Source: Cryoendolithus antarcticus (lineage: Eukaryota; Ascomycota; Dothideomycetes; Cladosporiales; Cladosporiaceae). From it: DNA of 64,000 bases. Every line of letters begins with the position of its first letter. Positions within the stretch are counted from its first letter, which is position 1. The notes under the pieces were generated by a model, which saw nothing but the letters and a program-made list of their open reading frames with translations, had not been told where the DNA came from and searched no databases. This document shows, piece after piece, positions 20,201 through 33,671 of this stretch. Location of the stretch: the NCBI GenBank assembly GCA_002077065.1, contig NAJO01000026.1, positions 558,001-622,000 on the forward strand, written 5' to 3'. The position numbers were made by a program, and so were the translations under genes.

Positions 20201-21255
20201 AAGCTGGTCCCGAGGACCTACTGAAGAGCGACCTTGCGCCCAGAAAGCTGATAGATCCCAAGACACTCAGCCGGGAGCGCTACAAGAGGCGGGAGCGCGA
20301 GGGCCACATCATCACGAGCAATACCAAGAAGGCACTCATACCTGTCGAGAAGGACGAAAACTACACCGCGTACCGCCCCGAGCGAGTGAATCCTGGCGTG
20401 AAGTCCGCGGCGAGCACCAAGGGCAACAGAGGTCGGAAGTCGGCAGTGCAGTACGAGGAAGTCGACATCGCTTCCGATGACGAGCAGGAGCTCCTTCCCA
20501 GCGGCAATACCGATAAAGACGCCAACCGTCATCGGACCTTGCCTACGTATCTCTCTACCCGTGCAGCGGAAGACAGCGAAGTCTATCCCGATGCGCTACC
20601 GAATGAGCCTCGTCCACCTCGTGAACGCGGGCCGCAGCATCGCAAGCCTGGGGCTCGCTCTCGTGCCGTGTCGGATACTACCACCACGGCTGCTCCAGCC
20701 ACGAACGGCACGCCGACAGATTCAACGATTTCCCGCGGCCGCCCGCCAGCAGGCAAGAAACCGAGTATGCGTCCCGCTTCGTCCTTCACGCCCGTGAACG
20801 GCACTGTCCCCGATGCTGCATCCTCTTCCGATGACGACGAAGAAGCCACCCCTCCCGCCGCAGTCCCAAGAACCACCTCTTCCGCAACCCTCGCGCCCTC
20901 CCCCAAACTCATCGCCCAGACCCAACCCGTCGCCAAAACCCGCGGCCGCCCCTCCCTCCTCTCCACAGCCCTCAACAACACGACCCCAACTCTGACCCCC
21001 AAACCCTCAACCCCAGTCTCGAAACCCAGTCCCAAAGCCGCACTAATTCAAAACGACAACGTACGCGCTAAGCTGCAAGCCCTCGAAGCCATCGGCGGGG
21101 ATGCCTCGCCAGGTGCTTCGGCTTCTACGGGGAAGAGAGTGAGATTCTCCACAGGGGTTGTGAAAGGTGGGATGATGATTGGGAGTAGTGAGGAGGAGAG
21201 CAGTGATGATGAGGTGGAGAGTGTGCCTGCTAGGCGGGTTGCAGGGAAGGTGTGA
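17209..21255 (+). CDS. Large JmjC-domain protein with two Cys-rich zinc clusters, likely chromatin regulator
   Basis: Intronless frame for 1348 residues. A JmjC-type cupin covers about residues 60-335. It has the proximal iron ligands in PAHREMCASLGQN (H~218, E~220) and the distal His in PPLAPHQVWNRGTR (~311). A first Cys cluster lies at ~440-500 (CAYC, CGSC, CMDC, CYC). A second lies at ~602-670 (CHVCQKRH, CTTCDRAWC, CPHCLGICFAGAC) and fits zf-4CXXC_R1 well. The C-terminal half is disordered, acidic and basic in turn, with nuclear-localisation-like runs (KGKKAKRPRL). JmjC domains use Fe(II) and 2-oxoglutarate to demethylate lysines; the ligand set HxE...H is compatible with activity. Substrate and partners are not known from the sequence. 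Confidence 0.88.
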   Translation: MPAQRPRASFDPIPPDFDLKALVESTPNFSYVDRIGCDMIDEQGIAAFEKLVLLHVINGGKPLVIDGFDDRLDPWTFQPKWLRDNCGDKVEQARDLRSKEYIPLSMKHYLKNMSVLTNQFFEQKGAYKDKKKQRVYLKDIDCPPVWWDKVREQIPESLAYLNDNTGEAGGPGSVPDGQVRASKGIARAGDLMSSLPPEMRAENLMCYIGHEGTYTPAHREMCASLGQNIMVEASANVDDEGKITKPGSSIWFMTESNDRHTVAEYWLDTLGHDIEVENHFAQVVAWKKAPFNVYVVEQRPGDLILIPPLAPHQVWNRGTRTMKVAWNRTTVETLEMALNEALPRSRIVCRDEQYKNKAIIYFTLQKYSGLLSLAQQQAGRMTADNAHHFLHSTKIRQLIKDFKKLFMLYRQVLLSEMFNPDDCDTPKNIEYLPFDSNVTCAYCRGNIFNRFLSCGSCKDMLGHDDAGQDEGDPYDVCMDCYAMGRSCYCISNLKCVEQFRWKELASKYETWRKMIVALDGGSITDRTPLTLNDERRRYGKKTLAEICKDQLKRRPWKDVHKSVEELKSDAEEDDEEIIVGDDGMVKKVAKKKSKTWLKNNTSCHVCQKRHPNWKMAFCTTCDRAWCYGSLFRGWDKMPVDIMEDQAWSCPHCLGICFAGACVKEGKSDPYQPKGTLLGHDTKKVADARSVEALVDFSVSNLNWLKDDDAVNRTESSRIKRAKAAAQKAKEDEAEFDDDHEHDIEPSRVEFEYSPPADGAAIDPALTGDTPSQLDEDAVLARRLRQANDALPSPAAMVAGAPSHGAFDGYAPVRTAGYVPPAAQMHVDDQDDDDTYNYPDPMDVTNGTNGDSMTISGSKRKHAGDDDDGGDYEDISMTKGKKAKRPRLAAAGFRSLDLAETENAPTTSKSEVQRQFEKERERNALERAKSEGRFIMMQARLKGKKRVVILSIPSHRLAEIQAKETARAALAAANGEDMDAEHEVDDSAEAQLRRETLDEAGPEDLLKSDLAPRKLIDPKTLSRERYKRREREGHIITSNTKKALIPVEKDENYTAYRPERVNPGVKSAASTKGNRGRKSAVQYEEVDIASDDEQELLPSGNTDKDANRHRTLPTYLSTRAAEDSEVYPDALPNEPRPPRERGPQHRKPGARSRAVSDTTTTAAPATNGTPTDSTISRGRPPAGKKPSMRPASSFTPVNGTVPDAASSSDDDEEATPPAAVPRTTSSATLAPSPKLIAQTQPVAKTRGRPSLLSTALNNTTPTLTPKPSTPVSKPSPKAALIQNDNVRAKLQALEAIGGDASPGASASTGKRVRFSTGVVKGGMMIGSSEEESSDDEVESVPARRVAGKV

Positions 21256-21550
21256 GTGGATTGTGAGAGCACGTGGTGCGTGGCTGCAGTCATGTCGTAT
21301 AAGAGCATGGGAGCGGACGTGGTGCCAATCGTTGGTCTTGGGACAAGTGGGCAAGATACCGCAAGAGCCTTTCTCTGCGCAAGTCAGTCGTCTCAGGATC
21401 GCAAGTACTTCACGCGGAGGCAGGGCAATATTGTAATGAATGCATCACAAAAGGGCATTGCCTTCGATTGTATACAATGCATCGTCAACCCTACATGACA
21501 GTCCCCCCTCTCCTTCCGTAACGCCAATCTGCCTCCCATCCTCCCCTTGA

Positions 21551-24376
<2,826 letters not shown>

Positions 24377-25119
24377 GATGCCGAAAAGCCCTCAGTCGCT
24401 CCACGGGTGCTCTCTTGACCGCCACCAATCCACCGAGGTAACAATGATTCACTCGCTCGCTTTGCGCTGTCGCCAGTGACCCTTTCAGCACGGTATATTG
24501 CACCACTACAGTCCAGTATGCGTCTGCCTGCGTAGATCCCTATGCCGAACACTGATGGTGGCTGTGTAAGTCCAAGCGCGGGAGTCCTAACGAGTTCGCT
24601 TGCAGCAAACTCGGACTGTATGGAACGGCACAGAGCGAAGTGGACGAAGCGATCGAGGACGGTGAGGAGATTATTAGCAATGCTTGCGCAGGCAAGGTCT
24701 GGAGTGCCGTGCCCTGGGTGATGGTCAAGACGGAAGGGCTGTCCCGCAGGCGGCGTCACCTGAGGAAGGATGACCCCACTTGTTGCTTGGGCTGCTGACT
24801 GTACTGCTCTGGAGACGCTGGAAACTCTCGGTGGATGAGACAGTGAGACGGGCATGCTAGAGAACACGAGTGACACGTATCATCAGATACTCAGTCTCAC
24901 GGTCACGAATACGCATTCACTGCCGGCAGTGTCTTGCCCCAGGCAGCAACAACGTGGTGCCCGCGGCGGACGCCCTACCACATCACAAAGACGGGCACTC
25001 CGAAGACCATATCGTACAAGTCTCTATCCTACATGACCGAGTGGCGACCTATCTCCAACGCCTTCGCTTAATGCAGTCCCGTGCACCTCAATGAGGTGTT
25101 CCATCAGGTAAGTCCTTTC
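24377..25119. other. Intergenic region: RSP5 promoter and regulator 3' flank
   Basis: 743 bp with no supported gene. A minus-strand open frame here (24346-24876) overlaps RSP5 exon 1 in another frame and looks fortuitous. Confidence 0.45.
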
Positions 25120-26631
25120 TCACATAACATGCATACTATCCATCGCCATCACTCCTCCCCCTTGAACCGGTGGAGTCTTCATGAGCACAGTCTGCACCGG
25201 CCACTCGATCCAGCTCTTCCACTCATCACCCAAGTTTGCCACAACGTCTCTCAGCACCCCTCTGCCCCAACCCTGCAGCCACCATCTGCTGTCTAGCAAG
25301 TCTAGAAGCACCGTATAGTAGGCCAGAATGACTAGTGCCTGTGGTCTTCGCCGTCGAATGACTGAGATGAAAGCTGTCGGGTCTGCTTGTGGAAAGCAGA
25401 CAATCGCCGAAACGGCACAGTGCTGCGTCCGCTTCTTCGACACAGTGGTGTACAGTTGCTTGAGCTCAGCCAGTATCACCGCGCACGTCCTTCGCTCCTC
25501 AGGAATCATAGCGCCCATGCCGATCATGAAATCCAGATGATTCAGACCGAAGTCAAACCCCTCCGGCAAAGGCGCGAGGCTCGTCTGATTGTTGGTACCC
25601 GGTGCGAAGGCGTCCGAGAAGTCCAGAATGAGACCATCTGCAGTGACGCCACTCCCGTCAGCGAAAGCGTCCGACAGCATTGGTGCGAAGGGTCCTTGAG
25701 CGACCCAGATCATTGTATCCTGAGCGACGGACTTCATGCCTTTGACGAGGGAGAATAGTTCGACAAGGGCGTCTACCGGTGGCACAGCAGGTGGGATCGC
25801 GAAAGCGAATAGCGCTACGATCCAGGTGAAGGCGAACTTTGCGTCCGCGTTTTCGGCTGTAGAGGGTCTACAGTCTTCTCGGAATGACACCAGGGCTTGG
25901 TCGAGGTGCTTCACTGCTGCTGCGCGGAGCAGTGGCGCTCGGTCGGGAGCTATGGAGGCCATGTGTAGGGCTGAGAAGCCTAGGAGACCGTGCATCACGT
26001 AGGGTGCCGTGATGCCTAGTTGGGGGAGAGTGGACTGCCACATGAGATCCATGCCGAAGTTCTCGGTCATGACGTCGAAGTAGTGGGTCATGAAGTGGTG
26101 CATCAGCTCGAGATCCAGCATCGAGGCTTGCCCTGCTGGCGCTACAGTGCGGTCCACGGAGCCGGTGAGGACGCGAATGGCGTTGTAATCTTGCCAGTCT
26201 CCACCGGGGCTGTTACCTCCACCATGGCTTGGAGTTGGAGTTGGGATGAAGGTAGGTTGCGAGATTGCTGCAGTACCTGTATAGGAGTTGGCGCGATTGA
26301 ACGAGCCCTCTCGCGAGAGCGTGTCTCTAGTGGTAAGACGCGACGATCCAGAGCTGCCACTGCCACTTCGCACTGACTTCGGCTTTGCGTCGTCGCGCGG
26401 AACATTTGGTCCGCCTGCTAATGAGCATGCAACACCATGCCGTTGACAGTTCGTGCACGGTGACTCTTCATTACACTGCGAACGCGAGCTTGGTCAGCCA
26501 TCTCACTGCTCGCATAGATCGCAATAATATAAGCTTACCTTGACATGTCGTCTCTTACACTGCGCACACCCCTTCCTCGACTTCTTATGACCGACCCTAG
26601 GTGCCCTACTACTGTTACTCTCCATAGTCAT
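25120..26631 (-). CDS. Zn2Cys6 fungal transcription factor
   Basis: Exons 26539-26631 and 25120-26475, giving 482 residues with the start at 26631; ATGs at 26625 and 26652 are alternatives. The 63-nt intron (GTAAGC...GCAG) splits the DNA-binding domain. The join yields GCAQCKRRHVKCNEE-SPC-TNC-QRHGVAC, the six cysteines of a Gal4-type binuclear zinc cluster. A Ser/Thr-rich linker follows, then a C-terminal fungal regulator region (LDLELMHHFMTHYFDVMTEN onward) like that of sterol-uptake-control-type proteins, with FSALHMA and the late VILAYYTVLLDLLDSRWWLQ. Target genes are unknown; the neighbours do not form an evident cluster. Confidence 0.88.
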
Positions 26632-29167
26632 CCAAGGTGCTATAGTCAACATCGCAGCACCATCCAAAGCAAAGTCATATACCGGCGAGAGCACAGCAAG
26701 CTTCAGACTCTCAGCATAACATAAGCAGTATTGGAAATACAGCAAGAGCGAAATACCGCGTCTCGGACGACAGACACGGAGCTGAATAAATAAAGATCAC
26801 TCACCTAACGGCATCTTCTATATCCGCGCGATGGATCGACAGCTCTCGACCGTTGTGCGTATTCGATGAGGGCTGAGCAGCAGAAGCAGTAGCGTCCTGG
26901 CGAACCGCTTCATTATCGTCAGAGCTGACAGGGTTGGATGCTGTTGCCTGAGCTGCAACGTCGTGCAATATGGCCGTAGCAATCGCAGACTCGGACTTTA
27001 GCGACCTCCGGGGGACCATGGCGATTGAGTCGGCCCTGATTTGACCGAGAGTTGCTGGCGAAAGTATGTCAGCAGACTGCTGGCGGGGTCCCTGAATGGA
27101 CCGGGGAAGGCGATGGGATGAGTCTTGAACGGGAAAATGAGGGAGAGATTTGGAAGGCTCTCGCGGTATCATGCGCTGTGGTTGTGGACTGATAGCTACA
27201 TGTAGTTGCGCTTGCGCGTGGCTGAGGAACCCGAAGAGGCATGATTCCACGAATCTTAAGGTCGCAATAATCAGCCCATGCGGTTAGCTGGGCGAAGGAA
27301 GCTAGAAGGCCAGTACCGCATTCTGCATGATGTTGCGCTCGACACAGCCAATCTGGCGCTCTCGGCCGACGGGTTGACCTGGCATAGAGTACCGTATGGC
27401 GCTCGCATTCGCGTCGCAGCAACGGTATCTGTCCTCTCACTGGCGAGATTTACTATTGGTATGCATGTCTGGCGCAACAGGAACGGGCATTGTCGAGTGA
27501 CCGATTCCCGATGACAGGTGCTTGTAGTAAGGCGTACCATGCAGGTGCCATGCGTGATCCTTCCCTGCCGTGGCTGAATCATCATGAGCACATTAATCGC
27601 CTTATCGACCGCTAAGTCACAGTACGTTTGATATGGCACGGCTTAATACACACCGCCTCGTTACAGTCTTGGCCCCCAGCCATTGGCGATTCCAACGACG
27701 GAGTTCGCGAAATGCTATCGAGTCCGATCTCCAGACCAACTCTCATCGTTCAGCTGATGCTACATACCAGGAAGAGCTACTGATCAAATGCCGATTTCGC
27801 AGTTTGCTACAAAGCCCGACGCCCCGCCTACCGAGGTTTGCTTACTGATACGACCACACACTGCATAAGGCAAGAGGTCCAACTGCTCTTCGTATCGTGG
27901 TCTTTAGCGGCTTGAGCTGTCGATTACGTATGCAGAGTGATGTTACTTGACGGATGACTCAAAACGCTCTGTATGCACGTGCGGCCTGGTAATGCCGTAT
28001 GCAAGCGCAAACCGCCTTGTGCATGCCGTACTTATGTCTCCGAATCGGAGACATACGGGCTGAGGCTGATCAGACGACAGTCAGGTTTTGCGTGAGCTTC
28101 AATGTCATGCTAATGCAACCGACTTGTTGGTAAGGCTGTAGACGAGCTCCGAGACCCGGCGTGGAGGATCACTGCATGCAGGGAGCGTAGACTGTGGACT
28201 GTAGTTGCGATACGTTTTCTAGGTTCCTCAGCCCAATGTGCCAAGTGCTTCGCACACTATGTTGGAGACGTATTGATATTGATCCAACGTGCGGTGCAAT
28301 GTACGCCGGACGAGGGGCCAATGACATACGGCCGCAGAACTGTCGTATCGCCCGGTGAGAGCATGAGCGTAAGCTAACACAGTGCGCATTTTGCAACTCG
28401 TCAGAGACAAAAGCCCACTCATACCATGTCATCGGTGAGGCCGCTATCCACGCGGTAGCACATCCACTGAGCAAGGCACAACACATCAGTCTTATCGACT
28501 GGTTGCGGAAACCAATGTCGCGCTGCATTCGTGATTTTGACTCCTCGACTGCTTTCGGGCACCACATAAGGCCGCAACATCCTTTCCCCCTTTCAGCCAC
28601 GTCTGGTCATTTATCGTCAGCTTCGACCGGAATTGAAGGGCGGTGCATCTGTTCTCACCTCACTCCACTGTCCCGACTGGCGAACGTCTTCGCCGCCTTT
28701 CTTGGGCATCTACCCAGATCTTCGAGCCAACTTCAATGTGACACAGTGTTCCAGAGAGACAACGCTCCGAGATCAAGCTGGCGAATTGTCGTGCCCTGAA
28801 GTCAGCCGCTTGCTGGCCGTGCGATGCAGCGCTGTCCTCTACGGGCTCACCGAGAGCAGCTTCGACGTTGTAGCAACATCCGGTGAACAGCCACCTCACG
28901 CATGAACATTTGTTCGACGTTCCTCACTCTTGACTCTTGTAAGCGGAACCGCAGGGACATCACTTTTACTGATTCTTTCGTTTTCAATTGGCTCTTTGCT
29001 CCACCGACCCAAGCTTTTGTGGCTTCTTTCTGCTCTATGCTCATGATGCCTGTTTGCACTGCTTCAAGTTCCGCCTGCATTCCACTCAAGTGGATCGTCG
29101 AGAGCGCCGAGTCCCGCGCCTAGAAAACTATCGCACTGGCGTGGTATTGATGAGGTGAAGTGTGCGC
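26632..29167. other. 2.5-kb stretch without a recognised gene
   Basis: Only short open frames are present. One at 26801-27250 (minus) ends in a good GTGAGT donor but starts with GTG and has no known domain. A near-perfect inverted repeat lies at 28033-28055. No transposon coding remnant was recognised. Confidence 0.45.
28033..28055. repeat. 23-bp inverted repeat
   Basis: The arms TATGTCTCCGA and TCGGAGACATA are perfect complements with one A between them. It lies in a gene-free region. It could be a hairpin or a binding site for a dimeric protein; no evidence for either. Confidence 0.6.
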
Positions 29168-29905
29168 TCAGTAAGGATTGTAGCCTCGCCCACCACCTCT
29201 TCCGCCACGGAAACCACCACGGTAGCCTCCGCCGCCTCGTGGCATGTAGCCGCCTGGAGGTCCGTATCCTCCTCTGCCGCCATACATTGGTGGCCCACCG
29301 AACCCAGGACCTCCGCCGTAGGGTCCACCACGTCCACGAGGCGGCCCACCGCGACCTCCTCCTCCTCCACCGCCGCGTCCACCTCGAGTCAGGCCTGGCA
29401 AATTCGTGCGCTTTGGCACCACCTACAGCCCTGGTTAGATCGCTTCCATTCCGCTTACAGTGCAGTCCGCGCGTACCTTGATGTTGCGACTCCTAAACAC
29501 ACTCTCATTCAACACCAGCGCCTGCGTGACCAAGTTCGGCTCGGAGAACTCCACATACGCGTAACCCTTGGGATGTCCCGTGAATTTGTCCAGCAAGATC
29601 GTGACCCTGTTGATACTCCCACAGCTCTGGAAATGCGCCTGAATCTCCTCCGGACTCGCGCCATAGTCCACATTCCCCACGAAGATACTTCGCGCGTCAA
29701 TATCCTCCTTGTTCTCGCGTAGGCTGTCGGATTGCGAGTCTAGCTGGGATTGCATCTCACGCAGACGTGCGGCTTCGGCTTCCATTTCCTGGACGCGCTT
29801 CTTCATAGCAGCAATTTCCTCTTCGTCATCGTTGTCGCCATCGTCGCCATCTGCGCGAGGAGAACTCGGAGGCTCCTCCTCGATCTTGGTGTCGAGGTCC
29901 GACAT
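29168..29905 (-). CDS. RRM protein with RGG-rich tail, Pab2/PABPN1-like
   Basis: Exons 29477-29905 and 29168-29422 (intron 54 nt, GTACGC...TAG), giving 227 residues. The order is an acidic N-terminus, a coiled-coil helix ([20 protein letters not shown], ~28-47 onward), one RRM at ~72-147 with RNP2 SIFVGNVDY and RNP1 GYAYVEF, and a long Gly/Arg-rich tail of RGG, YGG and GGY units ending RGYNPY. This architecture is that of nuclear poly(A)-binding protein Pab2/PABPN1, which controls poly(A) tail length and RNA decay. The RGG tail is a usual target of arginine methylation. The start at 29905 is the first ATG and gives the expected acidic leader. Confidence 0.9.
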
Positions 29906-31105
29906 TGTAGGGGGTGGAGTAGGGGATGTGTGGAGGGATCGGATGTCGTCGAGGTAGGCTTAGTGATAGGGTGCAAACTGGTCGCCGGTGTTATGATGAC
30001 GAGCAGGGTGGACTAGAAGGGTGGTGTCGGAGTGTCAATGAAAGTTTGTTGCGAATAGCAAATAGCTGCAAGTGATACAAGTTCAAGGCTCGTGAATGCA
30101 CAGGAGTATGCACACCCCTGCACCCGCGCGGAAGCTAGCCACTGGCGCCGGCACATGCAGCGACTCCCGAACAGATGCATTGTTCAGAGTGAAGGACTCA
30201 GCTATGAGCTCATTCAAAGACGCACATCATCACGACTCACCGCTACGGGTTGAGGCAATTCCTCGATGATTTCGGTCACACGGCACCGCCCACGAGGGTG
30301 GTCTGCGTCTTCACCGCTCGGCTTCACATGGCGCGGAACACAGGCACTCACCTCCCGAATCATGCGCCTCTTCCAATGGGCAAAGGCACAATATGAGATG
30401 CACCGGACTCAGTCTTCCACTTTCTCGACCAGGCAGTCCCAGGGGTCATCTTCCTGCGATCACGTTGCCCGAGCCTATGGAGCCATCACATCGCAGCCAA
30501 CATGGCCGGAGCATGGTGCCTCACGCGCTGGATGTGCTTCGGCGTAGGCCAGTCTGCGCGAGAAACTCGCGAAGACGAGATACGTCTTAGCAATCCCATC
30601 TGCGATATGTATGATGGCTGGACGCTTGTCGCGGAGCTCGCTCTTGTGTGAAGCAGCGTTCTCGCAACACCGGCCCTGAGCGGCCCTGATAGTCGGTTAC
30701 CTGAGTCCTGCTCCGCAAAGCCCCTTCTATGCTGGTGACTCCGTTCTTCCACGTATGTGGTTGTCATGCTGTTGCTATGGCTCAGATGCAATGGCGCTCT
30801 GAAAGCGCGAGAAGGTCAGCAAGTCCCAATCGGACGTCTTGTAAGGTCAGCAACCATCGGTGAGTGGGTGACCTGGGAGTCTAAGTTACATACTCGACCA
30901 ACCAGATGCGTGCTCAGATGTCAAGGAATGGTACACGCAAAAGCATGAAGCTGCAACAACACAACGCAGAAATAAATACCGGGTCAAATTTCCAATTCTC
31001 CTGTTCTCTCTTCTCTCTCATAGCTCTTCACACTCAAAGTCTGAACGGTTATAGCTCACGCACTCATACTGCACAAAGCACGGAACCTTTATCAAACCAC
31101 TCACC
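29906..31105. other. 1.2-kb divergent intergenic region
   Basis: It lies between the Pab2-like gene (minus) and the tyrosine-rich gene (plus). An AT-rich TATA-like stretch (GAAATAAATACC) is at about 30969, some 135 bp before the ATG at 31106, followed by a CT-rich stretch. No gene was recognised. Confidence 0.4.
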
Positions 31106-32140
31106 ATGATGCAACACAACACTTTCCAAGAGGGCATGGTTGCCTGGCTCCCTTCCTCGGCTGCCAAAGAGAGCTCATCGCTAGCGTGTCAACGCCATAT
31201 GGGTGTAGGTGCAGTCAATCATCCTTGTCTTATCATTCAGCTGGACGATGCAAGATCAGAAGCTCTCTGCTTGCAAATGACCAGCTTCAGCAAATACATC
31301 AAGTCTTCTACCGGACAGCAATCCAAAGTTGGTAACATGACCATCACAGAGAAGTACCCCTATGACTCTACGTTCCGCAAACATTATTTACCAATCTCGC
31401 AGGCGAACAGCGCACCGCACGACGGTCTCCCAGCACTTGAATTGGCGAACGGAACGAAGATGAGCGCGCAGAGCTATGTCAAGCTCGATGGCTTCTTTCG
31501 CATCGAGCTGGCGCACTTAACGCAGTACAAGAGCAACACCCTAACACTTACAGAGCACGCGATGTGCAACCTCACGCACCACTTCAACAAGTTCCTCGAC
31601 GGCGCACTTGGTCGTCCGAGGCCAGCACATGGCATCGTGTCGCCGCTCTGGGATGACGGCTGGAGGCCTGAGCTAACTGCAGACAACAAGCTTCGCGCCG
31701 AGAAGGGAGAGCTTCTTGCGACAGGCAAACTACAAGACGATTCGGGTAAGTCGATGGCAGCCATACCCTCAGCTTACAAGCCTCCGGTGTATTCGACCCC
31801 GAAATACCCGATCGAGATGTACCCGACAAGCACGTACGAGACACCGATGTACGGGGCACAGATGTACGAGGCACCAATGTACGATACACGAGTGTGCGGC
31901 GCTTCGACATACTGGCCTTCGGCATACGGGTCATCGGCATACGACATTCAAGCATACAACGCTCAAGCATACGACGCTCAAGCATACAACGCACAGGCAT
32001 ACACGGCGCCAGCACACGACGCACTAACTTGGGCAGCAGTAGGAGGGAATGGGGCGTCATCTCAAAGGCCGACGGCGTACAGATCTGCCTCGGCATCATC
32101 GTACGGGTCATCGGTGAATGGGGATGGAGGATGGTGGTAA
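31106..32140 (+). CDS. Tyrosine-rich repeat protein of unknown function
   Basis: Intronless frame for 344 residues. Residues 1-65 look folded (FQEGMVAWLP, HPCLIIQLDDARSEALCLQM TSF). The combination of an early GxVxW and a later HPCLIIQ recalls small fungal PemK-like or SH3-like folds, but this is only a resemblance. The middle part has LTHHFNKFLDGALGRP. From about residue 228 the protein becomes a Tyr-rich array: first 8-10-residue units built on MYxxPMYE, then five AYDxQAYN-type units, ending SSYGSSVNGDGGWW. There is no signal peptide and no membrane segment. The array codons are close DNA copies (see the repeat entry). Function not known. Confidence 0.65.
   Translation: MMQHNTFQEGMVAWLPSSAAKESSSLACQRHMGVGAVNHPCLIIQLDDARSEALCLQMTSFSKYIKSSTGQQSKVGNMTITEKYPYDSTFRKHYLPISQANSAPHDGLPALELANGTKMSAQSYVKLDGFFRIELAHLTQYKSNTLTLTEHAMCNLTHHFNKFLDGALGRPRPAHGIVSPLWDDGWRPELTADNKLRAEKGELLATGKLQDDSGKSMAAIPSAYKPPVYSTPKYPIEMYPTSTYETPMYGAQMYEAPMYDTRVCGASTYWPSAYGSSAYDIQAYNAQAYDAQAYNAQAYTAPAHDALTWAAVGGNGASSQRPTAYRSASASSYGSSVNGDGGWW
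31830..32025 (+). repeat. Tandem imperfect repeats coding for the tyrosine-rich array
   Basis: Two DNA families lie side by side: units around GAxGCACxxATGTACGA (about 31830-31890), and units CAAGCATACAACGCT / CAAGCATACGACGCT (about 31950-32010), mostly 15 bp long. They keep the reading frame of the 31106 gene. Confidence 0.6.
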
Positions 32141-32831
32141 GTAAATCAGTATGGATTAGAAAAGTAGATAGAGCCGGACGACCGTGGTCTGCACCTTCAC
32201 GTGGTGTCCGGTGTGAGTAGCTCTGCGGAGTGAAACCAAGACAGACCACCTTGTATAGAGTTAAAGCACAAGCCGCATTCTAACATTGTTAAAGCCCTCC
32301 TTTCACCGCCGTGTTTGTTGCGATTAGTAGCGAAGGCCCTTCTCGATGACACAAAAAGCGCTGTTTCTAGCCGCTACGCCGTATGTCTGGTGTAAATAAG
32401 CACTCCAGCAACGACGGGTCCGCCAAACCGTATGCTGCGTCCTAATTTCCGACTACATCATCTAGTCAGGATCAAGGCACGGCTCGAGATATACTGAGAG
32501 ACAGTGATACGAGGAGAGAATCATGGTGGGTTTGTTCTGCTTACTGCTGACATATACAAGCTAGTCTTGTGGGAACTGCGTGAGGGGTAATGCTGCGTGC
32601 GAGTAGAAAGTCGATGATCTGACGCGCGCAATATGGAATGTTCGAAAGTGCACGTTCCGAGGCTGCCCTTCTCCTCATGTAGGAGTCGACGACTGATAAT
32701 GATCAGCAGACACCGCTTGTGAGAAACTCGTACCAAGACTTTGAGATGAAGCGGCATTAGCTGATGTTACATATCCTACACACCTTTGTACACCCCGTCT
32801 ATAAGCCCTCCTCGGCGCTACCAGCTTTCAA
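32141..32831. other. Convergent intergenic region
   Basis: It lies between two 3' ends. No gene or RNA recognised in 691 bp. Confidence 0.45.
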
Positions 32832-33671
32832 TTATGCAACTTTTGCCTTGCCCACCTTCCATCCGTAGCTCTGCAAGACCCTTGCGACCTTTGGCGTCAG
32901 AGCTGCAGCTAGCGGAACTCGCACGAAAATGAGTAAAGTCTTGTGTATGCCGTATGCAATCGCTAATTCAGTCCATATGCCTATGTCGTGTCAGTATGCA
33001 GGATGCACGAGCTTCAGTGTGGGACACGTACTCGCGCCAGCCTTCTTCTTCTCTGCCTTCGAGGCAGCCTCATCTATAGCCGCCCCAGAAAGCTCAATAG
33101 CCTGCGGTTTTGTGCGGAAGATACTCATGACATACTCCACGGCAGGTTCAACAGCATCCCATACTGACTCCGCCACAGGCTGCAGGACCCTCCAAACCGG
33201 CGCGAAAGTGGTTCCGACCCAGCTCAGGATCGCATGCTCGAGTTTCCCTATCCGCTCCGGCCCAGCAAGTCTGACAGCTAGGAAGCAGAAGGGAAAGTCA
33301 ATCACTGACAGTCCGAAGTATACGCCTACAGCCACCCAGCCGTACTGTTTCGAGAGGCGTCTGAGCCGTGCGGTCAAGCCCGTGGGTTCGGGGGTTTTGA
33401 TCGCGGGTGCCGGGCTTGGGGGATGGGGCGATTGTGTGCTATTATTGCGGATACTGCGGAACCGATTCGCTAGACGGTTCCGTGGAAAGAGCTGCCATAG
33501 CAAGAATGTGTTGGGTCGTGGTGGCGAATGTTTGGTATATGGGCGAATCGTGAAGCCTGATCGTGACCGCGGTGGTGCTCGGAAGGCTGTTCGCTGGAAT
33601 GCCGTGCGAAGGATGTGATCTTGCAAGGGCTTACTCCGCAGTGCGTGTGCACCCAGGCGTGATGTGAGCAT
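32832..33671 (-). CDS. DUF1279 (FAM210/NAT2-type) mitochondrial membrane protein
   Basis: Exons 33032-33671 and 32832-32980 (intron 51 nt, GTACGT...TAG), giving 262 residues. The basic N-terminus (~1-75, many Arg and Ser, no acid) is a likely mitochondrial presequence. The DUF1279 domain starts at RLRRLSKQYGWVAVGVYFGL (~105) with the hydrophobic helix YFGLSVIDFPFCFLAVRL. The second exon supplies the conserved IWTELAIAYGIHKTLLIFVR segment and AALTPKVARVLQSYGWK, which complete the domain. Without the intron the frame stops before this part. Family members are inner-membrane proteins whose biochemical role is unsettled. Confidence 0.9.

Noticed and set aside
30820..30900. Weak likeness of GTGGGTGACCTGGGAGT to the 3' part of 5S rRNA
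   Set aside because: The rest of a 5S gene (5' stem, loop A and internal control region) is absent.
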